A stretch of DNA of 64,000 nt from Lysobacter sp. Root916 (GCF_001429785.1 NZ_LMJF01000011.1:182385-246384); one strand, 5' to 3'. Positions 40,365 through 49,660 are shown, numbered from the stretch's first letter. A program made the numbers and translations. Notes: generated by a model from the letters alone, not told the origin.

Positions 40365-42557
40365 ATGAAACCGACCTCCCTCCTGCTGGCCGCAACGCTA
40401 CTGATGACCACGACCCCCAACGCCTCCGCCGCCGACGCCCCGTTGCCTCCCGACGTGGCCAAGAAGCCGCATGTGGTCAAGGCGCCGCACGGCGCCCAGC
40501 GCAACGACGAGTACTACTGGCTGCGCGACGACAAGCGCGAGAACAAGGAGATGTTGGCCTATCTGGAGGCCGAGAACGCCTACGCCACCGCGCAGATGGC
40601 GGCGCTGAAGCCGCTGGAGAACACGCTGTACGACGAGATCGTCGCCCGCATCAAGCAGGACGACAGCTCGGTGCCCAGCCGCGATCGCGGTTACTGGTAC
40701 TACAGCCGCTTCGAGACCGGCCAGGACTACCCGATCTACGCCCGCCGCAAGGACGGCCCCGGCGTGGACGCCGCCTCGATCCAGAAGGCCAACGCCGACG
40801 GCGATTTTGCCGGTGAAACCGTGCTGCTGAACGTCAATGCCATGGCTAAGGACCAGAAGTACTACCAGGTCGGCGATTACGAGATCAGCCAGGACAACCA
40901 GCTGCTGGCCTATGCCGACGACACCAACGGCCGCCGCCAGTACACGGTGCGCTTCAAGAACCTGAGCACCGGCGAGACCTATGCCGACGAGATCAAGGGC
41001 GTGTCCGCCAACCTGGTCTGGGCCGACGACAACAAGACCCTGTTCTACGTCGAGAACGATCCCGAGACGCTGCTGACCAAGCGCGTCAAGAAGCACGTGC
41101 TCGGCACCCCGGTCGCGCAGGACGCGGTGGTCTACGAGGAGAAGGACGACAGCTTCTACATGGGCATCGACCGCACCCGCGACGACCGCTACATCGTGAT
41201 CGGCGTCAGCAGCACCGTATCCGACGAACTGCGCTACGCCCCCGCCGCCGACCCCAGCGCGTTCGCCGTGCTGGCGCCGCGCGCGCGCGACGTCGAGTAC
41301 GACGCCGACCACTTCGGCGACCGCTGGGTGATCCGCACCAACGCCGACGGCGCCACCAATTTCAAGGTCGTCACCGCGCCCAGCGGCTCGACCTCGCGCA
41401 AGGACTGGAAGGACTGGATCGCGCACCGCGACGACGTCTACATCGAGGGCATCGAACTGTTCCAGGGCTACACCGCCGTGGCCGAGCGCTCCGACGCGCT
41501 GGAGCGCGTACGCATCCTCAAGGCCAACGGCGAATCGGAATTCGTGAAGGCCGATGAGCCGGCGTATTCGATGGGCCTGTCGTCCAACCCCGAAGCCGAT
41601 ACCCCGTGGCTGCGCTACAGCTACACCTCGCTGACCACGCCGGCCACGGTCTACGAATTGAACGTGGACACCGGCGAGCGCCGCCTGCTCAAGCGCCAGC
41701 CCGTGCTGGGCGGCTTCGACGCCGCGCAGTACGTGACCGAGCGCGTCTGGGTGCCGGCGCGCGACGGCGCCCGCATCCCGGTCTCGCTGGTCTACAAGCG
41801 CGGCTTCGAGAAGAACGGCAAGGCCGCCCTGCTGCAGTACGGCTACGGCAGCTACGGCGCCTCGATGGATCCCAGCTTCAGCGTCGTCAACGTCAGCCTG
41901 CTCGACCGCGGCATGGTCTATGCGATCGCGCACATCCGCGGTGGCGAGGAAATGGGCCGCAAGTGGTACGAGGACGGCAAGCTGCTGAAGAAGAAGAACA
42001 CCTTCACCGACTTCATCGACGTCACCGATTACCTGGTCAAGGCCGGCTACGCCGCGCCCGACCGCGTCGCGGCCTACGGCGGCAGCGCCGGCGGCCTGCT
42101 GATGGGCGCGATCTCCAACATGGCGCCGGACAAGTACCGCGTGATCCTGTCGCAGGTGCCCTTCGTCGACGTGGTCACCACCATGCTGGACGCCAGCATC
42201 CCGCTGACCACCAACGAATACGACGAGTGGGGCAACCCGGAGCAGAAGAAGTACTACGACTACATGCTTTCGTACTCGCCCTACGACAACCTGTCCAAGC
42301 AGGCCTACCCGGCGATGTTCGTCGGCACCGGCCTGTGGGATTCGCAGGTGCAGTATTTCGAGCCGGCCAAGTACGTGGCGCGCCTGCGCGATCTGAACAC
42401 CGGCGCCTACCCACTGCTGTTCCGCACCAATATGGAAGCCGGTCACGGCGGCAAGTCCGGCCGCTTCCAGCAGTATCGCGAGCGTTCCGAGATGTTCGCC
42501 TTCATGCTCGGCCAGCTCGGTCTGGCCGGCGGCGGTGCCGCCACCGCAACGCACTGA
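40365..42557 (+). CDS. Oligopeptidase B-like serine peptidase (S9A) with signal peptide
   Basis: This 730-residue protein has a signal peptide ending near ASAAD. The body matches oligopeptidase B: HIRGGEEMGRKWYEDGKLLKKKNTF, Ser574 in YGGSAGG, QVPFVDVVTTMLD, Asp659 in GLWDSQVQYFEPAK and His694 in AGHGGKSG. Oligopeptidase B cuts after Arg/Lys in small peptides and is usually cytosolic, so the signal peptide is notable. The start at the ATG at 40365 is chosen because it gives the signal peptide. It lies downstream of the related S9A gene, probably an old duplication. Confidence 0.9.
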   Translation: MKPTSLLLAATLLMTTTPNASAADAPLPPDVAKKPHVVKAPHGAQRNDEYYWLRDDKRENKEMLAYLEAENAYATAQMAALKPLENTLYDEIVARIKQDDSSVPSRDRGYWYYSRFETGQDYPIYARRKDGPGVDAASIQKANADGDFAGETVLLNVNAMAKDQKYYQVGDYEISQDNQLLAYADDTNGRRQYTVRFKNLSTGETYADEIKGVSANLVWADDNKTLFYVENDPETLLTKRVKKHVLGTPVAQDAVVYEEKDDSFYMGIDRTRDDRYIVIGVSSTVSDELRYAPAADPSAFAVLAPRARDVEYDADHFGDRWVIRTNADGATNFKVVTAPSGSTSRKDWKDWIAHRDDVYIEGIELFQGYTAVAERSDALERVRILKANGESEFVKADEPAYSMGLSSNPEADTPWLRYSYTSLTTPATVYELNVDTGERRLLKRQPVLGGFDAAQYVTERVWVPARDGARIPVSLVYKRGFEKNGKAALLQYGYGSYGASMDPSFSVVNVSLLDRGMVYAIAHIRGGEEMGRKWYEDGKLLKKKNTFTDFIDVTDYLVKAGYAAPDRVAAYGGSAGGLLMGAISNMAPDKYRVILSQVPFVDVVTTMLDASIPLTTNEYDEWGNPEQKKYYDYMLSYSPYDNLSKQAYPAMFVGTGLWDSQVQYFEPAKYVARLRDLNTGAYPLLFRTNMEAGHGGKSGRFQQYRERSEMFAFMLGQLGLAGGGAATATH

Positions 42558-42606
42558 CGCATCGCCGGTGCGGCCGCGGCACGCGCCGCGGTCGCATACT
42601 GGCGGC

Positions 42607-43020
42607 ATGTCGATCCCGCCCCCGCCCGAGGAGCCCACGCCGGTCCGTCCCAGCCGCTTCCGCTGGGCCTGGTGGCTGCTGGCCTACGCCAGCCTGGGCC
42701 TGGGCATCGTCGGCATCGTCGTGCCCGGCCTGCCCACCGTTCCCTTCGTATTGCTGTCGGCGTTCGCGGCCGCGCGCGGCTCCCAGCGCCTGCACGCCTG
42801 GCTGCTCGCGCACCGCCAGTTCGGGCCGATGATCCGCGACTGGCAGGCGCACGGCGCGGTCAGCCGGCGCGCCAAATGGCTGGCGGTGAGCATGATGTCG
42901 GCCTGCGCCGCGATCATGTTCCTGACCGCCCCGAAATGGTGGATGGCGGCCACCGGCACCGGCTTCATGACCGTGGTCGCAATCTGGCTGTGGGCGCGAC
43001 CTGAACCGCCGTCGCGCTGA
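42607..43020 (+). CDS. YbaN-family (DUF454) inner-membrane protein
   Basis: This 137-residue protein has three predicted spans. GLGIVGIVVPGLPTVPFVLLSAFAAARGSQRLHAWL is the DUF454 signature region. A proline-rich N-terminus of about 15 residues precedes it. Function in the family is unknown. It is the first gene in a run of same-strand genes leading into lptM-dapF, with 37 bp to lptM. Confidence 0.88.
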   Translation: MSIPPPPEEPTPVRPSRFRWAWWLLAYASLGLGIVGIVVPGLPTVPFVLLSAFAAARGSQRLHAWLLAHRQFGPMIRDWQAHGAVSRRAKWLAVSMMSACAAIMFLTAPKWWMAATGTGFMTVVAIWLWARPEPPSR

Positions 43021-43057
43021 GCTTCGTTCGGTCGCGCTCGCGGGCTACACTGCGGCC

Positions 43058-43342
43058 ATGAATGCACGCATCGTCCTGAGTCTGATCGCGCTGTCGCTGG
43101 CCGTCTCGGCCTGCGGCAACAAGGGCCCCCTGGTCCTGCCCACCAAGCCGGTTCCGGTGACCGCCCCGGCCCAGCCCGCGGGCGAGGTGCCGGTGCAGAT
43201 GGCCCCCGAGGCCACGCCGCCGTCGCAGCCGCAAAAGGCGGCCGAGCCGCCGGCCGCCGAACCCGCCACCGACACGCCCACGGACGGCTCGACCGACGAC
43301 GGCAAGGACGATCCGACCCCGCCGGCCGACGGCGGCCGATGA
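43058..43342 (+). CDS. lptM: LptM (YifL)-like lipoprotein
   Basis: This 94-residue lipoprotein has a signal ending in VSAC and the short [10 protein letters not shown] motif right after the lipidated Cys, characteristic of LptM/YifL. A Pro/Ala/Asp-rich tail follows that is longer than in E. coli. LptM helps mature the LptDE lipopolysaccharide translocon in the outer membrane. The gene lies directly before dapF and overlaps it by four bases, the same order as in E. coli. Confidence 0.88.
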   Translation: MNARIVLSLIALSLAVSACGNKGPLVLPTKPVPVTAPAQPAGEVPVQMAPEATPPSQPQKAAEPPAAEPATDTPTDGSTDDGKDDPTPPADGGR

Positions 43343-44193
43343 GCCCCGGCGCGGAGCGGAAGATGCGGCGTTTCAGCAAGATGCATGGCGCGGGCAACGA
43401 CTTCGTCGTGCTCGACCTGCGCGGCGGCCTGGCGCCGCCCGCCGCCGCGCACTGCCGCCTGCTCGCCGACCGCCATTTCGGCGCCGGCTGCGACCAGATC
43501 CTCACCGTCGAGGACCCGCGCGAATCGGGCTCGGTCGCCAGCTACCGGATCTGGAATTCCGACGGCTCCTCTTCGCAACAGTGCGGCAACGGCGCGCGCT
43601 GCATCGCCGCCTGGCTGGTCCGCGACGGCGCCGCGGGCGAGGGCAACTTCGCCTTGGACAGCCCGCTCGACACCCACCAGGTCGAACGCCTGTCCGAGCA
43701 GCATTACCGCATCGGCATGGGCGAGCCGCGCTTCGACCCCGACGCGATCCCGCTGCGCGGCTTTCCGGGCGCGCGCGACCAATACGTGCTCGACATCCAC
43801 GACACCGTGATCGGTTTCGGCGCGGTGTCGATGGGCAATCCGCATGCGGTGATCGAGGTCGACGACGTCGATGCCGCGCCAGTGGACAGCATCGCCTCGC
43901 TGCTGCAATCGCATGAGGCGTTTCCCGAATCGGTCAACGTGGGTTTCGCCCAGGTCGAGTCGCGCGGGCGCATCCGCCTGCGCGTGTACGAGCGCGGCGC
44001 CGGCGAAACCCTGGCCTGCGGCAGCGGCGCCTGCGCCGCGGCCGCGGTGTTGATGCGGCGCGGCCGCGTCGATCGCGACGTCGCCGTGGTCCTGCCCGGC
44101 GGCGAACTGCGCATCGTATGGCCGTCCGACGACGCTCCGCTGTCGATGTCGGGACCGGCCGCTTTCGTCTACGAGGGGGAATGGGCGCAATGA
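43339..44193 (+). CDS. dapF: Diaminopimelate epimerase
   Basis: DapF interconverts LL- and meso-diaminopimelate for lysine and peptidoglycan. It is 284 residues long from the ATG at 43339 (overlapping lptM); a second ATG at 43363 ([14 protein letters not shown]) would give the more usual N-terminus. The two catalytic cysteines are in QCGNGARC and [11 protein letters not shown]. The gene overlaps the DUF484 gene at the stop (AATGA). The enzyme is cytosolic and cofactor-free. Confidence 0.97.
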   Translation: MSPGAERKMRRFSKMHGAGNDFVVLDLRGGLAPPAAAHCRLLADRHFGAGCDQILTVEDPRESGSVASYRIWNSDGSSSQQCGNGARCIAAWLVRDGAAGEGNFALDSPLDTHQVERLSEQHYRIGMGEPRFDPDAIPLRGFPGARDQYVLDIHDTVIGFGAVSMGNPHAVIEVDDVDAAPVDSIASLLQSHEAFPESVNVGFAQVESRGRIRLRVYERGAGETLACGSGACAAAAVLMRRGRVDRDVAVVLPGGELRIVWPSDDAPLSMSGPAAFVYEGEWAQ

Positions 44194-44858
44194 ACGAAAC
44201 CCTGGACAAGCTGGGCGCGCACGAGGTCGCGGCCTGGCTGCGTCGTCACCCGCGCTTCCTGCAGCAGTTCCCCGATCTGGCCCTGAGCCTGATCGTGCCG
44301 CGCGAGGAAGGCTCGGCCGCCTCGCTGGCGAGCTATCAGCTGGAAGTGCTGCGCGACAAGAACCGCGAACTCTCGCGGCGTCTGCAGGAGCTGTTCGGCA
44401 ACGCTCAGGAGAACGAGCGTCTGTCGGTGCGCACGCACCAGCTCACCCTGGCCCTGATGCGCCAGAACAGCGCCGGCGACACCCTGCGCGCGATGGCCGC
44501 GACCCTGGCCGAGGATTTCAACGGCGACCGCGTGCGCCTGGTGATGTTCCAGCCGGTCGAGGGCCTGGACGCGCCCGAGTGGTTGCAGGTGATCGCCGCC
44601 GACGACGTGCGTCTGCAGCCGTTCCGCGACTGCCTGGCCGACGGCGAACCGCTGTGCGGCCGCCTGCAACCGGAAAAGCATGCCCTGCTGTACGGCGCGC
44701 AGGCCGACGAAGTCCAATCGACCGCCTTGCTGCCGCTGCCCGGCATCGGCCTGGTCGCGGTCGGCAGCCGCGACCCCAACCGCTTCTTCCCCGGCATGGG
44801 CACGCTGTTCCTGCGCATGATGGGCGAGTCGCTGACGGTGGCCTTGAAACGCTACTAA
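44190..44858 (+). CDS. DUF484 family protein
   Basis: This 222-residue cytosolic protein has a helical N-terminus ([18 protein letters not shown], the DUF484 signature), a coiled-coil segment (residues about 45-85) and a GAF-like C-terminal half ([32 protein letters not shown]). It lies between dapF and xerC, as in E. coli and Pseudomonas. Function is unsettled in the family. Translation is coupled to dapF by overlap. Confidence 0.93.
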   Translation: MNETLDKLGAHEVAAWLRRHPRFLQQFPDLALSLIVPREEGSAASLASYQLEVLRDKNRELSRRLQELFGNAQENERLSVRTHQLTLALMRQNSAGDTLRAMAATLAEDFNGDRVRLVMFQPVEGLDAPEWLQVIAADDVRLQPFRDCLADGEPLCGRLQPEKHALLYGAQADEVQSTALLPLPGIGLVAVGSRDPNRFFPGMGTLFLRMMGESLTVALKRY

Positions 44859-44883
44859 GCGCGTCGCCGCAACACCGCTCTTC

Positions 44884-44921
44884 CTCCCCCTTTGGAAAAG
44901 GGGGGCGAGGGGGATTTGCTC
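44884..44921. repeat. CCCCCTTTGGAAAAGGGGGG spacer repeat, further copy
   Basis: CCCCCTTTGGAAAAGGGGGGCGAGGGGGATTTGCT (split by the tract) matches the inverted element at 26951-26990, with a slightly different loop. It lies 26 bp after DUF484 and before xerC, inside an otherwise gene-free 255-bp spacer. Confidence 0.75.
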
Positions 44922-44950
44922 CTCCCGCTCCTGGGTGCTTTTAGCTCGTC

Positions 44951-44970
44951 ATCCCCGCGAAAGCGGGGAT
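44951..44970. repeat. ATCCCCGC-GAAA-GCGGGGAT palindromic repeat
   Basis: This is an 8-bp perfect stem with a GAAA loop, followed by CCAGTGACTT. The same type of 'CATCCCCGCGAAAGCGGGGATCC' spacer element occurs in many proteobacterial genomes. It could also act as a processing or termination hairpin between DUF484 and xerC. Confidence 0.7.
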
Positions 44971-45113
44971 CCAGTGACTTAAGCGCCAAGCGACGCTTGA
45001 TCGCGTCCCGTCCAAAGAGCCGGCAGCCGTGCGGGGCTGCACTTCGTGGTTCGACTGGCTCGCCCGACCGCGCTCGCACGCCTCCCTCGACATCCTCCAC
45101 CCCGCATCGCAAG

Positions 45114-46058
45114 ATGCCCACGATTCCGATGCACACGTCGGAACCCCGGAGCCCGTGTCCCGTGTCCCCAGGACCGATCGAAGATTTCCTCGCCCATCTG
45201 CAAGTCGAGCGGCGCATGTCCGCGCATACGCTCGACGCGTACCGCCGCGATCTGACTACGCTCGCCGACTGGTCGCAGACCCAGGGTGCCGATCCGCTGG
45301 CCCTGCACACCGAACAGCTGCGCGCGTTCATCGCAGCCGAACACCGACGCGGCCTTACGCCCAAGAGCCTGCAACGTCGTCTCTCCGCCTGCCGCAGTTT
45401 CTACGGATGGCTGCTCAAGCAAGGCCGCATCGACACCAGCCCGGCCGCCGCGATCCGCGCGCCCAAGGCGCCGCGCAAACTGCCGCAGGTCTTGGATCCC
45501 GATGAAGCCAAGGCCCTGGTCGAAGTGCCGACCGACGTGCCGCTGGGTTTGCGCGACCGCGCCCTGCTGGAATTGTTCTATTCCTCCGGCCTGCGATTGA
45601 GCGAACTATGCGGCCTGCGTTGGCGCGACCTGGATCTGTCCGATGGCCTGGTCAGCGTGCTCGGCAAGGGCAACAAACAACGCAGCGTGCCGCTGGGTTC
45701 GCACGCGCGCACGGCGCTGGGCGAATGGCACGCGTCCACCGGCGCGGTCAACGAGGCGCCGGTGTTTCCGGGGCGCGGCGGCACGCCGATCACCCCGCGC
45801 GCGGTGCAACTGCGCCTGCGTCAGCTCGCCCAGCGCCAGGGCCTGTTCAAGCGCGTGCATCCGCATTTGCTGCGGCATTCCTTCGCCAGCCACATCCTCG
45901 AATCCTCCGGCGACCTGCGCGGCGTGCAGGAACTGCTGGGCCACGCCGACATCGCCACCACCCAGATCTACACCCATCTGGATTTCCAGCACCTGGCCAA
46001 GGTCTACGACGCCGCGCATCCGCGCGCCAAGCGCAAGGCCGACAAAGAAGGCGCGTAA
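45114..46058 (+). CDS. xerC: Tyrosine recombinase XerC
   Basis: XerC resolves chromosome dimers at dif together with XerD. The protein has about 314 residues with the SAM-like N-terminal core-binding domain (IEDFLAHLQVERRMSAHTLDAY) and the catalytic domain: Arg in SSGLRLSEL, Lys in LGKGNKQR, HLLRHSFASH, and the Tyr nucleophile in TTQIYTHLDF. Several starts are possible (ATG at 45114 or 45129); the upstream part of the frame is repeat. The dapF-DUF484-xerC order supports XerC rather than XerD. Confidence 0.95.
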   Translation: MPTIPMHTSEPRSPCPVSPGPIEDFLAHLQVERRMSAHTLDAYRRDLTTLADWSQTQGADPLALHTEQLRAFIAAEHRRGLTPKSLQRRLSACRSFYGWLLKQGRIDTSPAAAIRAPKAPRKLPQVLDPDEAKALVEVPTDVPLGLRDRALLELFYSSGLRLSELCGLRWRDLDLSDGLVSVLGKGNKQRSVPLGSHARTALGEWHASTGAVNEAPVFPGRGGTPITPRAVQLRLRQLAQRQGLFKRVHPHLLRHSFASHILESSGDLRGVQELLGHADIATTQIYTHLDFQHLAKVYDAAHPRAKRKADKEGA

Positions 46059-46212
46059 GCGCTACGGGTCCCGGGCAAATCCGGACCCGCCGAACCGGCA
46101 GACCGAAAGACGATCCGGGCGTGATCGCCGACCGTCTGCAAGCCGAGGCTTGGCGCGCCTGTATCGCCGGGCCGCCAGCGCCCGCAGACTCAGCGGCGGG
46201 CGCGATGGCGCT

Positions 46213-47424
46213 CTAGAACCCGAGTACCTCGCCGTCCAGCGGCATCTGCTTGCGATGCTCGACGCGCTCGGGGCTGAACTTCGCGTCTGGATCGATCGCG
46301 TTGGTCAGCGTCCAGGTACCCGGCGATGCATAGGCATCGAACACGAACGGCAGGCCTTCCGAGCCCTCGAAGGTCGCGGCGTTGGACACGTGGATATGCA
46401 GGTGCGGACCGTTGGTGTTGCCCGATTGTCCGAGCCGTCCCAATACCTGGCCGCGGTGCAGCTTCTGTCCCGCCTTCACCGCCACGCTGCCGGGCTGCAG
46501 ATGCGCGTAATGCACGAACACGTCCGGGGCGATCTGCAGCACCACGTAGTTGCCGTACAGGCCGTGCGCGGTCAGCGAGTCGGGTTCGGGCTGCGCTTCC
46601 AGCGGCGCGTGATCGGGCGTGCCGTCGCGGACATCGCGCACCACGCCGTCGGCGACCGCGAGCACCTCGGTGCCGTAGCCGATCCAGTCCTCGCGTTTGC
46701 TCTTGGTCAGATCCATGGCGCCATTGCGCAGCACGTGGCCATTGCCGTCCAGGCCGAACACATCCAAGGCATAGCGCTGCGGAATGGTGACCTGGCCGTT
46801 GGCCGCGACCAGGCTGCCCCAATGGTGCGAGCGCGAATTGCCCGGGCCTTCGCCGGCCAGCCACAGTCCTGCGCGTAGCGGCGGCCCCAGCTTCACCGGC
46901 GGCTTGGTGTCGACCACGACGCGCGCGCCGTCGACCAGGTTGAGGGCGCCCTTGGCGTCGACGAATTCGAGGCGATGGCGCAACACGCGCGGCGCCGGTC
47001 GATCGGTCGGCAGGGTCAGCCATAGGAACGCGATCGCGCGCATGCCTGCGGCGACCGGCACGCTGTCGCTCGCCGCGGCGTCGTCGGCGGGGCGGGGCTG
47101 CACGATCTGGACCAACGCCTGACCCTCGTAGCTCGCCAAGGGCCGGGTGTCGCCGTCGGCGAACACCTCGATGCGGCGCAAGCGCAGCACGCCGGTATCG
47201 CGGTAGAAATTCGTCACATGCAGTTCGTAGGCCAGATGCGTGCGGCCATCGCCGCCGACCACCGGCGCGGGCGCCCAGGGATTGCGCACCTCGACCGGCG
47301 CCAAGGCGCGCTCGGCGCTCGCGGCTTGCGCCGCGAACAGGCCCAGCGCGGCGAGCAAGAAACAAGCGCCGACGCCGCGCGAGCGGGACGCGGTTGTCGA
47401 ACAAAAACGGGTGCTGAAGCGCAT
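46213..47424 (-). CDS. Exported M23-family metallopeptidase (LytM domain)
   Basis: This 403-residue protein has a signal peptide (GVGACFLLAALGLFAAQAASAE). An N-terminal domain of about 190 residues, predicted beta-rich, precedes the M23 domain, which shows Asp in YALDVFGLD and the Zn-binding HLHIH in NGPHLHIHV. M23 peptidases cut peptidoglycan cross-bridges or act as adaptors. The gene lies on the opposite strand between xerC and hslV and so interrupts that block. The start at 47424 is chosen for the signal peptide. Confidence 0.88.
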   Translation of the reverse strand: MRFSTRFCSTTASRSRGVGACFLLAALGLFAAQAASAERALAPVEVRNPWAPAPVVGGDGRTHLAYELHVTNFYRDTGVLRLRRIEVFADGDTRPLASYEGQALVQIVQPRPADDAAASDSVPVAAGMRAIAFLWLTLPTDRPAPRVLRHRLEFVDAKGALNLVDGARVVVDTKPPVKLGPPLRAGLWLAGEGPGNSRSHHWGSLVAANGQVTIPQRYALDVFGLDGNGHVLRNGAMDLTKSKREDWIGYGTEVLAVADGVVRDVRDGTPDHAPLEAQPEPDSLTAHGLYGNYVVLQIAPDVFVHYAHLQPGSVAVKAGQKLHRGQVLGRLGQSGNTNGPHLHIHVSNAATFEGSEGLPFVFDAYASPGTWTLTNAIDPDAKFSPERVEHRKQMPLDGEVLGF

Positions 47425-47534
47425 GCGAAGGTCCTGGCGGGGAGGGCTTGCATCGTGGGCGTGCGGCCCATAGTAGCGGCAGTCCGCGCGCCGTCCGGGC
47501 ACCGAAGCGCACGCGACCGTGGCCGCCTGAGCCC

Positions 47535-47560
47535 CTTGCGCCGGCGCCGGCCGGCCCCAT
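47535..47560 (+). promoter_or_regulatory. Candidate sigma-32 (heat-shock) promoter of hslVU
   Basis: CTTGCG at 47535-47540 and CCCCAT at 47555-47560, 14 bases apart, resemble the sigma-32 consensus (CTTGAA, then CCCCAT). The predicted start would leave a leader of about 20 bases before the hslV ATG, with GGAGG as the ribosome site. hslVU is a heat-shock operon in E. coli. The -35 match is imperfect and the region is GC-rich, so chance cannot be excluded. Confidence 0.4.
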
Positions 47561-47587
47561 CAAGGGAATTCGTATCCCGGAGGCCGT

Positions 47588-48157
47588 ATGGACCCCAGCC
47601 AGAACCCCAACACCTTCCACGCCACCACGATCGTCTCGGTGCGCCGCAACGGTCGCGTGGCCGTAGCCGGCGATGGACAGGTGACCTTGGGGCATACCGT
47701 AATGAAGTCCAACGCGCGCAAGGTGCGCCGCCTCGGTCGCGACGGCCAGGTGCTGGCCGGCTTCGCCGGCGCCGCCGCCGATGCCTTCACCCTGTTCGAA
47801 TTGTTCGAAGCCAAGCTCGAGAAGCACGGCCAGCTCACCCGCGCCGCGGTCGAACTGGCCAAGGATTGGCGCACCGAGCGCCGCCTGGGCAAGCTCGAGG
47901 CCTTGCTCGCGGTCGCCGACAGGGAAACTTCGCTGATCATCAGCGGCACCGGCGACGTGATCGAACCCGAGGACGGCATCATCGCGATCGGGTCCGGCGG
48001 CATGTACGCCTTGTCGGCCGCTCGCGCGCTGATGGCGCACACCCAACTCGACGCCCGCACCATCGCCACCGAGGCGATCGGCATCGCCGGCGACGTCTGC
48101 ATCTACACCAATCGGAACGTGGTGGTGGAGGAGCTAGGAGTGAGCGGACAGGAGTGA
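47588..48157 (+). CDS. hslV: ATP-dependent protease proteolytic subunit HslV
   Basis: HslV is the threonine peptidase that pairs with HslU. It is 189 residues long, with [10 protein letters not shown] holding the catalytic Thr. That Thr is residue 13, after a 12-residue leader ([12 protein letters not shown]), so a propeptide must be removed; in E. coli only Met precedes it. [13 protein letters not shown] and the Gly-rich [15 protein letters not shown] are conserved. The last residues (GVSGQE) come from a GAGTGAG spacer repeat. hslU follows after 88 bp. Confidence 0.96.
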   Translation: MDPSQNPNTFHATTIVSVRRNGRVAVAGDGQVTLGHTVMKSNARKVRRLGRDGQVLAGFAGAAADAFTLFELFEAKLEKHGQLTRAAVELAKDWRTERRLGKLEALLAVADRETSLIISGTGDVIEPEDGIIAIGSGGMYALSAARALMAHTQLDARTIATEAIGIAGDVCIYTNRNVVVEELGVSGQE

Positions 48158-48245
48158 GGAGTGAGCTAACGCTGCGTCCTCATCGTTGTTCCGCCCGCCC
48201 AGGCCTTCGCTCGCTACTCACTTCTCTGGACTCACTACTCGCCTT
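48137..48245. repeat. GAGTGAG/CTCACT spacer repeat between hslV and hslU
   Basis: AGGAGTGAGCGGACAGGAGTG and GAGGAGTGAGC lie on the left; CTACTCACTTCTCTGGACTC and ACTACTCGCC lie on the right in inverted orientation. The left part overlaps the end of hslV. The gap holds no gene and separates two normally tightly linked genes. Confidence 0.65.
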
Positions 48246-49616
48246 ATGAAACCCGACAACAGCCACGCCACCATGACTCCGCGCGAAATCGTGCAGGAGT
48301 TGGACCGTCACATCATCGGCCAGCAAGCGGCCAAGCGCGCGGTCGCGATCGCGCTGCGCAACCGCTGGCGGCGCATGCAGCTCGCGCCGGATCTGCGCAA
48401 CGAGGTGATGCCCAAGAACATCCTGATGATCGGCCCGACCGGCGTCGGCAAGACCGAGATCGCGCGCCGCCTGGCGACGCTGGCCAACGCGCCCTTCGTC
48501 AAGGTCGAAGCCACCCGCTTCACCGAGGTCGGCTACGTTGGCAAGGACGTGGAGCAGATCGTGCGCGACCTGGCCGACACCGCGGTCAAGCTGTACCGCG
48601 AGCAGGCCAAGCAGCGCGTGCGCACCCAGGCCGAGGAGCGCGCCGAAGACCGCATCCTCGACGCCCTGCTGCCCAAGCGCATTCCCGGCGGCTTCGGCTT
48701 CGGCGCCGACACCCCGGCGCAGGACCATCAGGCCCCCGACAACGACACCCGCGCCAAGCTGCGCAAGCAGCTGCGTGCCGGCGAGCTCGACGAACGCGAG
48801 ATCGAAATCGAAACCGCGGTCAATCTCGGCGTCGACATCATGGCCCCTCCGGGCATGGAAGAGATGGGCCAGCAGCTGCGCCAGATGTTCTCGCAGGTGT
48901 CGGGCGGCAAGACCCACAAGCGCCAGCTCACGATCAAGGCCGCGCGCCCGCAGCTGATCGAGGAAGAGGCCGGCAAACTGGTCAACGAGGACGAAGTGCG
49001 CGAGGCCGCGATCGAAGCCTGCGAACAGCACGGCATCGTCTTCATCGACGAGATCGACAAGGTCGCCAAGCGTTCCGAGAACGTGGGCGGCGGCGACGTC
49101 AGCCGCGAGGGCGTGCAGCGCGACCTGTTGCCGCTGGTCGAGGGTTCGACCGTCAGCACCAAGTACGGCGCGGTCAAGACCGACCACATCCTGTTCATCG
49201 CCTCCGGCGCCTTCCATCTGGCCAAGCCCAGCGACCTGATCCCCGAGTTGCAGGGCCGCTTCCCGATCCGGGTCGAGCTGAGCGCGCTGAGCAAGGACGA
49301 CTTCGTGCGCATCCTGACCGAGCCCAAGGCCGCGCTGACCACCCAGTACGTCGAACTGCTGCGCACCGAGGGCGTGACGCTGTCCTTCAGCGCCGACGCC
49401 GTCGATCGCCTGGCCGAGATCGCCGCCCAGGTCAACGAGCGCCAGGAGAACATCGGCGCGCGCCGCCTGCACACCGTGCTCGAACGCCTGCTCGATACCC
49501 TCAGCTACGAGGCGCCCGACCGCGGTGGTCAAGCCGTGGCGATCGACCGCGCCTACGTCGACGCCCACCTGGGCGAGCTGGTCCAGGACCCGGATCTGAG
49601 CCGCTACATCCTCTGA
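48246..49616 (+). CDS. hslU: ATP-dependent protease ATPase subunit HslU
   Basis: HslU is the AAA+ unfoldase that feeds HslV. It has 456 residues, with [16 protein letters not shown] at the start, Walker [16 protein letters not shown], Walker B in VFIDEIDKV and the conserved C-terminal RYIL. The intermediate domain (residues about 115-235) is present. The ATG at 48246 is preferred; ATG at 48273 (MTPREIV) is an alternative close to the E. coli start. A strong hairpin follows the stop. Confidence 0.97.
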   Translation: MKPDNSHATMTPREIVQELDRHIIGQQAAKRAVAIALRNRWRRMQLAPDLRNEVMPKNILMIGPTGVGKTEIARRLATLANAPFVKVEATRFTEVGYVGKDVEQIVRDLADTAVKLYREQAKQRVRTQAEERAEDRILDALLPKRIPGGFGFGADTPAQDHQAPDNDTRAKLRKQLRAGELDEREIEIETAVNLGVDIMAPPGMEEMGQQLRQMFSQVSGGKTHKRQLTIKAARPQLIEEEAGKLVNEDEVREAAIEACEQHGIVFIDEIDKVAKRSENVGGGDVSREGVQRDLLPLVEGSTVSTKYGAVKTDHILFIASGAFHLAKPSDLIPELQGRFPIRVELSALSKDDFVRILTEPKAALTTQYVELLRTEGVTLSFSADAVDRLAEIAAQVNERQENIGARRLHTVLERLLDTLSYEAPDRGGQAVAIDRAYVDAHLGELVQDPDLSRYIL

Positions 49617-49625
49617 TCCGAACCG

Positions 49626-49660
49626 CGGCGGCCGCGACTTGCGGCCGCCGTGTCAGGTTT
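49626..49660 (+). terminator. Terminator after hslU
   Basis: CGGCGGCCGC and GCGGCCGCCG form a 10-bp stem with a 5-base loop. TGTCAGGTTTT follows, giving a short U-rich tail. It begins 10 bases after the hslU stop, so it probably ends the hslVU transcript. Confidence 0.65.

Noticed and set aside
45114-46058. XerC-type recombinase as an integrase of a mobile element
   Set aside because: The dapF-DUF484-xerC order and full motif set identify the housekeeping chromosome-dimer recombinase; no attachment sites or cargo were seen.
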